From NCBI GenBank assembly GCA_039029455.1, contig JBCCGE010000026.1, positions 1-38,507 of the forward strand: a stretch of DNA of 38,507 nucleotides, written 5' to 3'. This DNA is from JBCCGE01 sp039029455. GTDB lineage: Bacteria; Pseudomonadota; Gammaproteobacteria; Arenicellales; Poriferihabitantaceae. The translations under genes and the position numbers were made by a program. Below are positions 13,021 through 21,373 of the stretch, in pieces (the first letter of the stretch is position 1; each line of letters starts with the position of its first letter). The notes below the pieces were generated by a model. The model ran no database searches. It was not told the origin of the DNA and saw nothing but the letters and a program-made list of their open reading frames with translations.

Positions 13021-16000
13021 ATGAAAAATCCAGTTACTCAAAAGCTTCTCAAGCACGCTAAATCGCTCAATAAACTCAAAGCTGCCGAGCTGTCATTTAT
13101 TGAAGATTACTATCAGCGATTGTCGGGGCAGGACTACTCTTCGGAACGAGCGGATCACCTGATTGCATGTGCCAGAACACACCGGACACTGGCCGAAAAA
13201 AGACGCAAGGGAGAAACCCTGCTTCGAGTCGAAACTCTGGATTCTTCAAAGGATTCTGATACTGTATCAATTATCAGTATTGTTACCGATGACCAGCCGT
13301 TTCTAATCAACTCTCTGATCATTGCGCTGAACGAACAAAATCGATCACCTCTGCGCACCAATCACCCCAACCTTTTGTGCAAAAGGGATTCAAAAGGAAA
13401 GCTGATCAGCAGCGAAAGTTTTCGCAGTATTGACAACAGATCACCTGATGAAGAGCGACGTAATGTCGAGGCCTTTATCCAGTTTGAAATCGAGACCGTT
13501 AGCCGTGAGCTGAGAAAGCAACTCGATTCTCAACTCAGATCGGTTATTGCCTCGATTGAAACCGTAGTGTCGGACTGGCGTTTGATGCGCACCAAAGTCG
13601 TTTCGCTCGCAGCCGAGGTTGACTCACGCCGCGATGGCCCGGCTTTTGCAGAACACGGAGAGCTGATTCGATGGATGGAGCAGGATCACTTCGCCTTTAT
13701 GGGTTATTGCGAAGTCTCGATCAAAAACGGAAAACCCACAGTAGACGCTGGCAGCGTTCTGGGATTGACCCGAGAAATCTGGCAGTCGGTGTCATCAAAT
13801 TCCAACGCAAATCGTGCCCTGCTGGCATTCCTACCGCCGCTTGTTGCGAGTCAAACATCACCGGTGGTGTTTACCCTGTCACGTCAGCGCAGCAATATTC
13901 ATCGACCAGGGTTTATGGATTGCATGCTGGTTGAGCTGACACCGGAAGACGGAAAGCGCGGCAAAGCAGCAGCTAGGAAAGTAGGCGTCATTCTGGGGTT
14001 TTTATCGACAACTGCGGCCCGACTCCCGACACGACAGGTTCCGCATATTCGAAGCAAAGTTGACTACATCGTAAACGAGAGCAATCTCCGTCGCGGCGGG
14101 CATGCGTTCAAGGAACTCTCAACCATACTTGAAACACTGCCAAGAGCTATGCTGCTGCAATTGAATTCCAGGCAGCTGTACAGCCTGTCAATGACATTGC
14201 TGAACCATCAGGAGCGCCGCAAGACCCGGGTACATCTACATCAAAACTTGTGCGGTCACTTTTACACCTGTCTTGTCTATGTTCCGCGGGACCAGTTCAA
14301 CAGTCATCTTCGCCAGCGGATTCAGGACTACCTGCGCGAGAAACTCGGCGCAGAAGAAGTCACGTTCAATGTCTACTTCTCGGAATCCATTCTGACGCGA
14401 ATCCATTTTTCAGCGCACTTACACGCAGGACAAGAGGACACAAGTTCACGACTAAACGTCCGCGAAATGGAACAGGCCATTCATCTGATTGCAAGTGACT
14501 GGTTCGACAGTCTGGTGGCCTCAGTCCGAGGAAAGCAGACCGGATTTGATACTGCGGTACTGCCATCGTATCGCTATGCATTCCCGACCTCTTTTCGCGA
14601 ACGCACTCCGGACACGCAGGCCATTGCGGATATCGGTGTTATCGAATCACTGCAACAGGGAGAGATCGCCGCAAAGCTGGGCCAGCACAACGACGCAGGC
14701 AGCTACTCAATCCGATTGTTTGTCGCAGGGGATGCAATAGCCCTTTCGGACATTCTGCCGCGCCTTGAAAACATGGGACTCAGAATTACCGCTGAGCATC
14801 CGTATGAGGTCCAGCCTGAGAACCGGGATCCGGTATGGTTGCATGTGTTTAAGGTGTCACGACAGGACGATCAAAAGATTGATCTTTCACTTGCCGATGA
14901 TTTTGAGGAATTGTTGATCAGGACTCGAGATGGATCCAACGAAGATGACGGTTTCAATCAGCTCACGTTGCTCGCCGGGCTTGACTGGCGGCAGGTCGGC
15001 TTGTTTCGCGCGTATTTCCGCTACCTGAAACAGATTCGACTGCGTTACAGCGAAAACTATGTGATCGAAGTACTGCGGACAAATATTTCCATCGTGCAAT
15101 CACTGAATGTACTGTTTGAATCACGCTTCGACCCCAAACGCAAGTCAGGCTTCGGCAAAGCACTCAGCAATACGATCAACAAAATAGAAAAAGTTGAAAC
15201 CCTGGATGAAGATCGTATCCTGCGGGCTTACGTTGACGTTATCACGGCCACGGTTCGGACTAACTTTTATCAGCCCGATGAGCATGGTGATCACAAGTCA
15301 TACATGAGTTTTAAAATCCGTTCCGGAGACGTCCCGCGAATACCGGAGCCTGCACCGTTGTTTGAAATTTTTGTCTGTTCACCCCGCGTAGAGGGCGTGC
15401 ATCTTCGGGGCGGCAAGGTCGCACGGGGCGGATTGCGGTGGTCGGAACGTCCGGAAGATTTTCGAACCGAAGTACTCGGACTTGTGAAGGCGCAACGCGT
15501 GAAAAACGCAGTCATCGTTCCGGTTGGATCCAAGGGCGGATTTGTCGCCAAGCAATTGCCTGATGCCGACAGACAGACGGTTCAAAAAGAAGTCATTGCC
15601 TGTTACCAGGTGTTTATAAGCAGCCTGCTCGACCTTACCGACAATCTTATAAGGGGTCGCATTAAACCACCGTCGAATGTGGTTCGTCACGATGAGGACG
15701 ACCCCTATCTTGTGGTCGCTGCGGATAAAGGGACAGCCACATTTTCAGACATCGCAAACCAGATATCGCTGGACCGAAATTTCTGGCTTGGCGATGCATT
15801 CGCGTCCGGCGGTTCGGTAGGATACGACCACAAAAAGATGGGTATTACCGCGCGCGGCGCATGGGAGTCGGTGAAACGACATTTTCGTGAACTCGGCAAG
15901 AACATCCAGGCCACTGATTTCACGGCTATCGGCATCGGTGACATGGGCGGCGATGTCTTTGGCAACGGTATGTTGCTGTCCAAACACACTCGATTGATCG

Positions 16001-17781
16001 CTGCATTCAATCACCTGCATATCTTTATCGATCCCGAACCCGATGCCGCGAAATCCTGGGCTGAACGCAAACGTTTGTTTGACCTGCCCCGATCCTCGTG
16101 GACAGACTACAACACCAAACTGATCTCAAAAGGTGGCGGCATCTTTGAACGAAGCGCAAAATCGATAAAACTTTCCCGGGAAGCGCGTAAGGCACTGTCG
16201 ATCGACGAGGACAAACTCGCTCCGAATGATCTGATCAACCGCATCTTAAAAGCCGACGTCGAGTTGCTGTGGAATGGTGGTATCGGCACATATGTCAAAG
16301 CGTCACATGAGAGCCACAGTCAGGCTCAGGACCGGGCTAACGACAGTCTTCGGGTTGACGGCAATGAACTGCAGTGCAAGGTCATCGGTGAGGGTGGCAA
16401 TCTTGGTATGACGCAATACGGCCGCATAGAATTTTCGGAGTGCGGCGGACTCTGCTACACGGACGCGATCGATAACTCTGCGGGTGTTGATACCTCCGAT
16501 CACGAAGTCAATATTAAGATACTGCTTGGACAAGTGATGTCATCGGGTTCAATTTCGGAGAAACAACGCAATACTTTGTTGGCGAAAATGGAAGATGAAG
16601 TCGCCGACCTGGTGCTTGCAAACAATTATGTGCAGACAGAAACCCTCAGTCACGAAACGTCATTCAGCTCCCGTCGAATGCCTGTGCAGGCTCGCGCAAT
16701 TCAGATTCTCGATGAGCAGGGATTGCTACGAAGAGACATCGAATTCCTTCCGGATGACGCAACAATTGCAAAACGCATAAAACAGCAGCAGTGGTTCACC
16801 CGTCCGGAGCTGGCCGTGCTGTTGTCGTACAGCAAAATGCGCCTTTATCAATCGCTTCTCGATTCAAGTCTTTGCGAAGACAAACACCTGAGATCGGTTG
16901 CGCACGAATACTTCCCTAAAGTCCTTGCGAAAAAGTACAGCCGGCAAATAAACGCACATCGCCTGAACGAAGAAATCATCTGCACACAAATTACCAACCA
17001 GATGGTAGGCGTAATGGGTCCGACTTTTCATCTGCGAATGGAAGATATGACCGATCGTCCACCCGAGGTAATCGTCAGAAGTTATATCGCGGCGAGTGAG
17101 ATTCTCAACACAAATTCGATCGTTGCATCAATCCAAAAACTCGACAACAAAGTCGCGGCATGCGTACAAATGGACATGATGGAAAAGGTGATCGATACAC
17201 TGGCGTCAGCCGTGCGATGGCTGGTACGGCGGAAAGAATCTGAAAAGGACATTCCAGGAATTATCAAGCGATATCGATCCGGCTATCAGACTCTCTCGAA
17301 AAAGCCTCGCAAAAAACCTGAAGGCATGGATAAAGACGGACCGTGGCGAGAAGCCGGTGTTCCGGGTGCGCTGTGCGATGCGATGTCGAACCTGATTCAG
17401 CTGCGCCATGCGTTTGATGTTGTCGATGTGGCCTCCGGTCTGAATCGATCGGTTCAGGATATCGGTCCAATCCACGCGGGTGTGTCCAGGGCAGTGGACG
17501 TGCGCTGGATTGTCGACGCTATCGGCAGCTCTCCGAGCGAAAACCACTGGCACGAGCGGGCCAAGTTCAGCCTGGTTCAGCGCCTTCGTGATGCACTTTC
17601 GTCGATGACAGCCGACGTCGCGAAATCGTCCAAGGGCTCAAGCGCAGAAGACAAGATTGAAAACTGGTTGAATTCAGCCGGCTATCAGGAGTATTCACGA
17701 AAACTGACTCAACTCAAAAACGATCAGCTGCCCGATTTCGCCATGCTCTCCGTTCTTGTCAGTGAGCTTGAGCAATTGTAA
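13021..17781 (+). CDS. gdhB: NAD-specific glutamate dehydrogenase, large (180-kDa) class
   Basis: 1586 residues, the usual length for the bacterial NAD-GDH family (Bac_GDH). It deaminates glutamate to 2-oxoglutarate and ammonium with NAD+, typically in amino acid catabolism. The N-terminal half (1 to about 700) is the long regulatory region with ACT-like segments. The catalytic core shows GGLRWSERPEDFRTEV (about 803), GSKGGF (about 836), the segment ASGGSVGYDHKKMGITARGA, GIGDMGGDVFGNGML (about 973) and NGGIGTYVKA (about 1086). The ATG at 13021 agrees with the family N-terminus. The gene is followed 55 bp later by metC and may be cotranscribed with it. The gene symbol follows use in Pseudomonas. 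Confidence 0.95.
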   Translation: MKNPVTQKLLKHAKSLNKLKAAELSFIEDYYQRLSGQDYSSERADHLIACARTHRTLAEKRRKGETLLRVETLDSSKDSDTVSIISIVTDDQPFLINSLIIALNEQNRSPLRTNHPNLLCKRDSKGKLISSESFRSIDNRSPDEERRNVEAFIQFEIETVSRELRKQLDSQLRSVIASIETVVSDWRLMRTKVVSLAAEVDSRRDGPAFAEHGELIRWMEQDHFAFMGYCEVSIKNGKPTVDAGSVLGLTREIWQSVSSNSNANRALLAFLPPLVASQTSPVVFTLSRQRSNIHRPGFMDCMLVELTPEDGKRGKAAARKVGVILGFLSTTAARLPTRQVPHIRSKVDYIVNESNLRRGGHAFKELSTILETLPRAMLLQLNSRQLYSLSMTLLNHQERRKTRVHLHQNLCGHFYTCLVYVPRDQFNSHLRQRIQDYLREKLGAEEVTFNVYFSESILTRIHFSAHLHAGQEDTSSRLNVREMEQAIHLIASDWFDSLVASVRGKQTGFDTAVLPSYRYAFPTSFRERTPDTQAIADIGVIESLQQGEIAAKLGQHNDAGSYSIRLFVAGDAIALSDILPRLENMGLRITAEHPYEVQPENRDPVWLHVFKVSRQDDQKIDLSLADDFEELLIRTRDGSNEDDGFNQLTLLAGLDWRQVGLFRAYFRYLKQIRLRYSENYVIEVLRTNISIVQSLNVLFESRFDPKRKSGFGKALSNTINKIEKVETLDEDRILRAYVDVITATVRTNFYQPDEHGDHKSYMSFKIRSGDVPRIPEPAPLFEIFVCSPRVEGVHLRGGKVARGGLRWSERPEDFRTEVLGLVKAQRVKNAVIVPVGSKGGFVAKQLPDADRQTVQKEVIACYQVFISSLLDLTDNLIRGRIKPPSNVVRHDEDDPYLVVAADKGTATFSDIANQISLDRNFWLGDAFASGGSVGYDHKKMGITARGAWESVKRHFRELGKNIQATDFTAIGIGDMGGDVFGNGMLLSKHTRLIAAFNHLHIFIDPEPDAAKSWAERKRLFDLPRSSWTDYNTKLISKGGGIFERSAKSIKLSREARKALSIDEDKLAPNDLINRILKADVELLWNGGIGTYVKASHESHSQAQDRANDSLRVDGNELQCKVIGEGGNLGMTQYGRIEFSECGGLCYTDAIDNSAGVDTSDHEVNIKILLGQVMSSGSISEKQRNTLLAKMEDEVADLVLANNYVQTETLSHETSFSSRRMPVQARAIQILDEQGLLRRDIEFLPDDATIAKRIKQQQWFTRPELAVLLSYSKMRLYQSLLDSSLCEDKHLRSVAHEYFPKVLAKKYSRQINAHRLNEEIICTQITNQMVGVMGPTFHLRMEDMTDRPPEVIVRSYIAASEILNTNSIVASIQKLDNKVAACVQMDMMEKVIDTLASAVRWLVRRKESEKDIPGIIKRYRSGYQTLSKKPRKKPEGMDKDGPWREAGVPGALCDAMSNLIQLRHAFDVVDVASGLNRSVQDIGPIHAGVSRAVDVRWIVDAIGSSPSENHWHERAKFSLVQRLRDALSSMTADVAKSSKGSSAEDKIENWLNSAGYQEYSRKLTQLKNDQLPDFAMLSVLVSELEQL

Positions 17782-17836
17782 TACTCCCAAATCGACATTG
17801 AATTGCCGGCTTGAACAATCGTCTCTCGTCCAACCC

Positions 17837-19036
17837 GTGAATAAACAAAAATCAGACGGTGCCATCGCGACCCGATCCGTGCACAATGCGCGTGACCCAT
17901 CGATACAAAACGGAATGGTAAACACGCCGGTTTATCACGCATCGACCATCATCCACGACACGGTCAATGACCTTGAAAATGCCAAACTGAATATCAACAC
18001 CAAAGACGCCCTGATCTATGGGCGGCTTGGCACGCCGACTACTTTTGCGTTTGAAAATTCAGTTGCTGATCTTGAAGGTGGTTACGGCGCGCTGGCCGTT
18101 TCTTCGGGCCTGGCCGCAATTACAACCGCGATCATGGCGTTTGTGAGAAGTGGTGATCACATTCTGGTTGCCAACAGCGTGTATTACCCAACGCGTCATT
18201 TCTGCGACTACTCGCTGCAGCGCGTCGGTGTGGACGTCACCTATTACGATCCCTCGATAGGGGATTCGATCTCAACGCTTTTCCAGGAAAACACCCGGCT
18301 GATATTTATGGAATCGCCCGGATCAAATACGTTTATCGTCCAGGATGTTCCGGCCATCGCTGAGGTGGCTGCGGCGAGTAACATCGTTACTATTCTGGAC
18401 AACAGCTGGGCCTCACCCATTTTTTTCCGGCCTCTTGAACATGGCGTCAACGTTTGTGTTGTCGCAGCAACCAAGTATCTGAGTGGTCATTCAGACACAA
18501 TGCTTGGCGTCATAATAGCTGACGAATCCCACTATCCAGCGGTCAGAAACTGCCGCGATGAGTACGGTCAATGTGTCGGTCCGGATGACCTGTATCTCGG
18601 CCTGCGCGGTATACGCACACTCGCAACCCGCATGCAGCAGCATGATCGCAGTGGCCGTGCGATAGCGCAATGGTTATCACAGCAACCGGGCGTTTTACGG
18701 GTGCTGCACCCTGCACTGCCGGACAGTATCGGTCACGAGATATGGAAGCGGGACTTCGACGGTGCCAGTGGACTGTTTGGTTTTGAGCTCGAATCACGTT
18801 CTCGGGACGCCGCCGTTTCCATGCTCGAAGGAATGCGCTATTTCGCCATGGGCTTCAGCTGGGGCGGCTTCGAGAGTCTGCTCATCCCGGTGGATTCATC
18901 CGGTGGCCGCAAAAGTGTTGACTGGTCTTCAGACAGGCGTCTGTTCAGAATCCATGTGGGTCTGGAAGATGTCAGCGACCTGATTGCTGACCTTGAGTCA
19001 GGACTTCAGCGTTACTTCGATTGCAATTCCATCTGA
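17837..19036 (+). CDS. metC: Cystathionine beta-lyase, PLP-dependent
   Basis: 399 residues from a GTG start, close to the 395 of E. coli MetC; the N-terminus (VNKQKSDGAIATRSVHNA) aligns with the E. coli start. A TTG further upstream (17756) would overlap the preceding gene and add 27 residues, so I rejected it. The enzyme cleaves cystathionine to homocysteine, pyruvate and ammonia for methionine synthesis, or acts as a cysteine desulfhydrase. Visible motifs are YGRLGTPTTFAFE, SSGLAAIT, ILDNSWASP, the PLP lysine in ATKYLSGHSD (Lys213) and SWGGFESL near the C-terminus, the last characteristic of the MetC branch. It is a cytoplasmic member of the Cys/Met metabolism family; cystathionine gamma-lyase is less likely. 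Confidence 0.9.
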   Translation: MNKQKSDGAIATRSVHNARDPSIQNGMVNTPVYHASTIIHDTVNDLENAKLNINTKDALIYGRLGTPTTFAFENSVADLEGGYGALAVSSGLAAITTAIMAFVRSGDHILVANSVYYPTRHFCDYSLQRVGVDVTYYDPSIGDSISTLFQENTRLIFMESPGSNTFIVQDVPAIAEVAAASNIVTILDNSWASPIFFRPLEHGVNVCVVAATKYLSGHSDTMLGVIIADESHYPAVRNCRDEYGQCVGPDDLYLGLRGIRTLATRMQQHDRSGRAIAQWLSQQPGVLRVLHPALPDSIGHEIWKRDFDGASGLFGFELESRSRDAAVSMLEGMRYFAMGFSWGGFESLLIPVDSSGGRKSVDWSSDRRLFRIHVGLEDVSDLIADLESGLQRYFDCNSI

Positions 19037-19075
19037 ATGGAACGAAGCGGTTACCAGCCCTAAACCACGCGCACC

Positions 19076-19681
19076 TTGATTACTGTACCCGACTTTTCAG
19101 ATTTCTCTCTTGAGCGGCCCCGGATATCGGAGTTGCCGAGGCCTGATGGCGAGTTCTGGGTATTTGGTTACGGCTCGCTGATGTGGGATCCGGGATTCCG
19201 CGTGATCGAGAGCTCGGCGGCAACGTTGAAAGGTTTCCAAAGACGCCTTTGCCTGTGGTCTGTCCGTTATCGTGGCACTCCGGGTAATCCCGGTTTGGTT
19301 TTGGGCCTGGACGCAGGCGAACAGTGCGACGGCTATGCATTCCATGTCGCGCCCATTGATATCGAATCTGTGTGTGACTATCTCCTAGATCGCGAAATGC
19401 TGAGCAATGCCTATGTTCCGACAGTAGCTCCAATCTCGCTGCGCAGCGACAACCGCCTCGTCAATGCGCTGACATTCGTTTCGAAGCACGATCACCCTCA
19501 GTACGCGCCTGCTATGACACCGCAGGAAATTGTCAGTATCATTACGGTCGCCCGCGGTGAACGCGGTGCCAATACGGACTATGTGGTGAACACCGCGAAC
19601 CATCTGAATGAGCTCAGGATATTCGATCCGGCCATCCATGACGTCTGTGAGCTTCTTGATTCCAACGAAAGAAAGACATGA
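19076..19681 (+). CDS. chaC: ChaC-like glutathione-specific gamma-glutamylcyclotransferase
   Basis: 201 residues. The FGYGSLMWDPGF motif (about 30-41) is the substrate-binding loop of gamma-glutamylcyclotransferases, and the acidic residue in YLLDREML (about 103-110) matches the catalytic Glu region. The family converts glutathione to 5-oxoproline and Cys-Gly in the cytoplasm. The start is uncertain: the only usable codon before the core is the TTG at 19076, since an in-frame ATG at 19037 is followed by a stop. The stop overlaps the ATG of the next gene by 4 bases, so the two are translationally coupled. The position after metC suggests sulfur amino acid recycling; this is inference. Confidence 0.85.
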   Translation: MITVPDFSDFSLERPRISELPRPDGEFWVFGYGSLMWDPGFRVIESSAATLKGFQRRLCLWSVRYRGTPGNPGLVLGLDAGEQCDGYAFHVAPIDIESVCDYLLDREMLSNAYVPTVAPISLRSDNRLVNALTFVSKHDHPQYAPAMTPQEIVSIITVARGERGANTDYVVNTANHLNELRIFDPAIHDVCELLDSNERKT

Positions 19682-20034
19682 CCGAAGACACTCTATTCAG
19701 CAAAATCGTCAACGGCGATATTCCAGCAGACATCCTATATCAGGACGACCGGGTCACCGCTTTTCGAGATATCAATCCGCAGGCGCCGGTGCATATTCTG
19801 ATCATTCCCAACAAGATAATTCCGACGGTTAACGACGTGACGTCGGATGACGAGGCCACAATGGGGCACCTGTTCTTTGTTGCCAGACAACTCGCGGAAC
19901 AGGAAGGTATCGCGGAGGACGGCTATCGGCTGATTGTGAACTGCGGACCCCACGGAAATCAGGAGGTCTACCATTTGCACATGCATCTGGTCGGCGGTCG
20001 GGAATTAGGCAGAATGTTGTCGCGCCCCGGTTAA
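19678..20034 (+). CDS. hinT: HIT-family nucleotide hydrolase (HinT-like)
   Basis: 118 residues, typical for HinT. The histidine triad is visible as HLHMHLVGG (about 99-107), with FSKIVNGDIPADILYQDD at the N-terminus and the conserved DINPQAPVHILIIP segment. The family hydrolyses nucleoside phosphoramidates and aminoacyl-adenylates, in the cytoplasm. It starts within the stop of the ChaC-like gene (ATGA overlap). It ends 21 bp from the convergent ispF gene. Confidence 0.92.
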   Translation: MTEDTLFSKIVNGDIPADILYQDDRVTAFRDINPQAPVHILIIPNKIIPTVNDVTSDDEATMGHLFFVARQLAEQEGIAEDGYRLIVNCGPHGNQEVYHLHMHLVGGRELGRMLSRPG

Positions 20035-20055
20035 GTTTCAGAAGAGCGGGTGCAA

Positions 20056-20550
20056 CTACGCTTCGATTGCGGCCTGTGTCGAGACGATTGTCGCGACCGC
20101 TGAAGCGGATATTCCAAGCATTTCACCCTCAAACCCCAGCCCCTCGGTAGTCGTCGCTTTAACGTTGACCGCATCGGGCGATATCCCAAAATCTTCGGCG
20201 ATATTGACCACCATACCCGGGATATGTGGCGCCATTTTTGGCCGTTGAGCAACTATCGTCGAATCAATATTACCTACTGACCATCCTCTTTCTGCTAGCA
20301 GTTCGCCAACGGCACGGGTAAAGACACGACTGTCCTGATCCTTGTAGCGTTCATCACTGGGCGGAAAATGTGTGCCGATATCACCCAGTGCGGCGGCACC
20401 CAGCAGTGCGTCACAAATCGCATGCAGCAACACATCCGCGTCAGAATGGCCCTCCAGTCCGTGAGTGTGAGGGATGGTCACGCCACCGATAATGAGCTTG
20501 CGTCCGGTGACAAGCCGGTGTACGTCATAACCCTGGCCAATGCGCATCAT
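20056..20550 (-). CDS. ispF: 2-C-methyl-D-erythritol 2,4-cyclodiphosphate synthase
   Basis: 164 residues, slightly longer than the usual 157-160. It catalyses the fifth step of the MEP isoprenoid pathway, releasing CMP from the ispE product. Metal ligands are visible in GYDVHRL (Asp and His) and GHSDADVLLHAI; IGTHFPPSD and KATTTEGLGFEG are also present. Two successive ATGs (20550, 20547) are possible; the first overlaps the ispD stop as ATGA, which indicates coupled translation, as is common for ispD-ispF. Confidence 0.96.
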   Translation of the reverse strand: MMRIGQGYDVHRLVTGRKLIIGGVTIPHTHGLEGHSDADVLLHAICDALLGAAALGDIGTHFPPSDERYKDQDSRVFTRAVGELLAERGWSVGNIDSTIVAQRPKMAPHIPGMVVNIAEDFGISPDAVNVKATTTEGLGFEGEMLGISASAVATIVSTQAAIEA

Positions 20551-21272
20551 TGATGTTGTCCAATGTAGAAATCAGCCAGCGCCAGATCAGCGGGCGTTGT
20601 GATTTTTATGTTGTCACTCGAGCCTTCCACCAATACCGGATGGTAGCCACTTTGTTCCATGGCAGAACTCTCATCCGTTACATCCTCCTGCCTGTTATGA
20701 CATGCCTCCAGTGCATCACATAACGCGCGGATTCTAAACATCTGGGGCGTCAACGCCCGCCATAATCCGCTGCGGTTGACGCTTCTCCCGACTACAGTGT
20801 CCTCACCGGACTGCTGCTTAATCGAGTCAACCACCGGTGTGGCCAAAATTGCCCCATCCGGGCTTGAGCGGGCGTTTTCAATCAGCGCGGTTAAGTCGGA
20901 TTGCCGCAGACACGGTCGGGCGGCATCATGCACCAGCACCCAATGCCCCGGATCAACCTGCTCAAAAGACATCAGTGACTTTAATGCATTCAGCACCGAG
21001 GCCATTCGCGTATTGCCGCCTTCTACGACGCTCAATATCTTCATCTGACCGCAGTCGAGATCGGTCCAGTACTTATCGTCACGGGCTATCGCAACAACAA
21101 CACCGGACACCAGGGAGTTTTGGGACAGAGCGTTAATGGAATGCTCGATCACACTGCGGCCATTGAGCGCCAGATACTGCTTCGGACGATCCGCTGACAT
21201 ACGGGTCCCGTTACCTGCGGCAGGTACAACCGCCCAAACAGATTCGCACTCGGATTGCGGGACTGCGCTCAT
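20547..21272 (-). CDS. ispD: 2-C-methyl-D-erythritol 4-phosphate cytidylyltransferase
   Basis: 241 residues from the ATG at 21272, close to the family length of about 236. The frame is open to 21350, but the extra 26 residues have no family counterpart and extend toward the divergent mfd gene. It forms CDP-ME from MEP and CTP, the third step of the MEP pathway. Motifs seen: VVPAAGNGTRMSADRPKQY (CTP-binding loop, about 14-32), VLVHDAARPC and the later TDESSAMEQSGYHPVLVEG, with the NIKITTPADL end. Divergent from mfd with about 100 bp between starts. Confidence 0.95.
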   Translation of the reverse strand: MSAVPQSECESVWAVVPAAGNGTRMSADRPKQYLALNGRSVIEHSINALSQNSLVSGVVVAIARDDKYWTDLDCGQMKILSVVEGGNTRMASVLNALKSLMSFEQVDPGHWVLVHDAARPCLRQSDLTALIENARSSPDGAILATPVVDSIKQQSGEDTVVGRSVNRSGLWRALTPQMFRIRALCDALEACHNRQEDVTDESSAMEQSGYHPVLVEGSSDNIKITTPADLALADFYIGQHQ

Positions 21273-21373
21273 TGATATAGTGACTTCAGAAATTATCGAA
21301 AAACTCGCGATCGAAGCGGTACAATCCGCCGCCCCGAATGCTACCACCACTTCTGCCGGTAATCTCTTTTCGA

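Noticed and set aside
17756..17836. Longer TTG start for the metC gene
   Set aside because: It would overlap the glutamate dehydrogenase gene by 26 bases and add residues with no family counterpart; GTG at 17837 gives the family length.
21320..21325. TACAAT as -10 box for mfd
   Set aside because: No -35 hexamer at a suitable distance; the TTGATA seen at 21272 is 42 bp away.
21273..21350. Longer start for ispD
   Set aside because: The extra 26 residues do not match the family and run into the divergent mfd promoter region.
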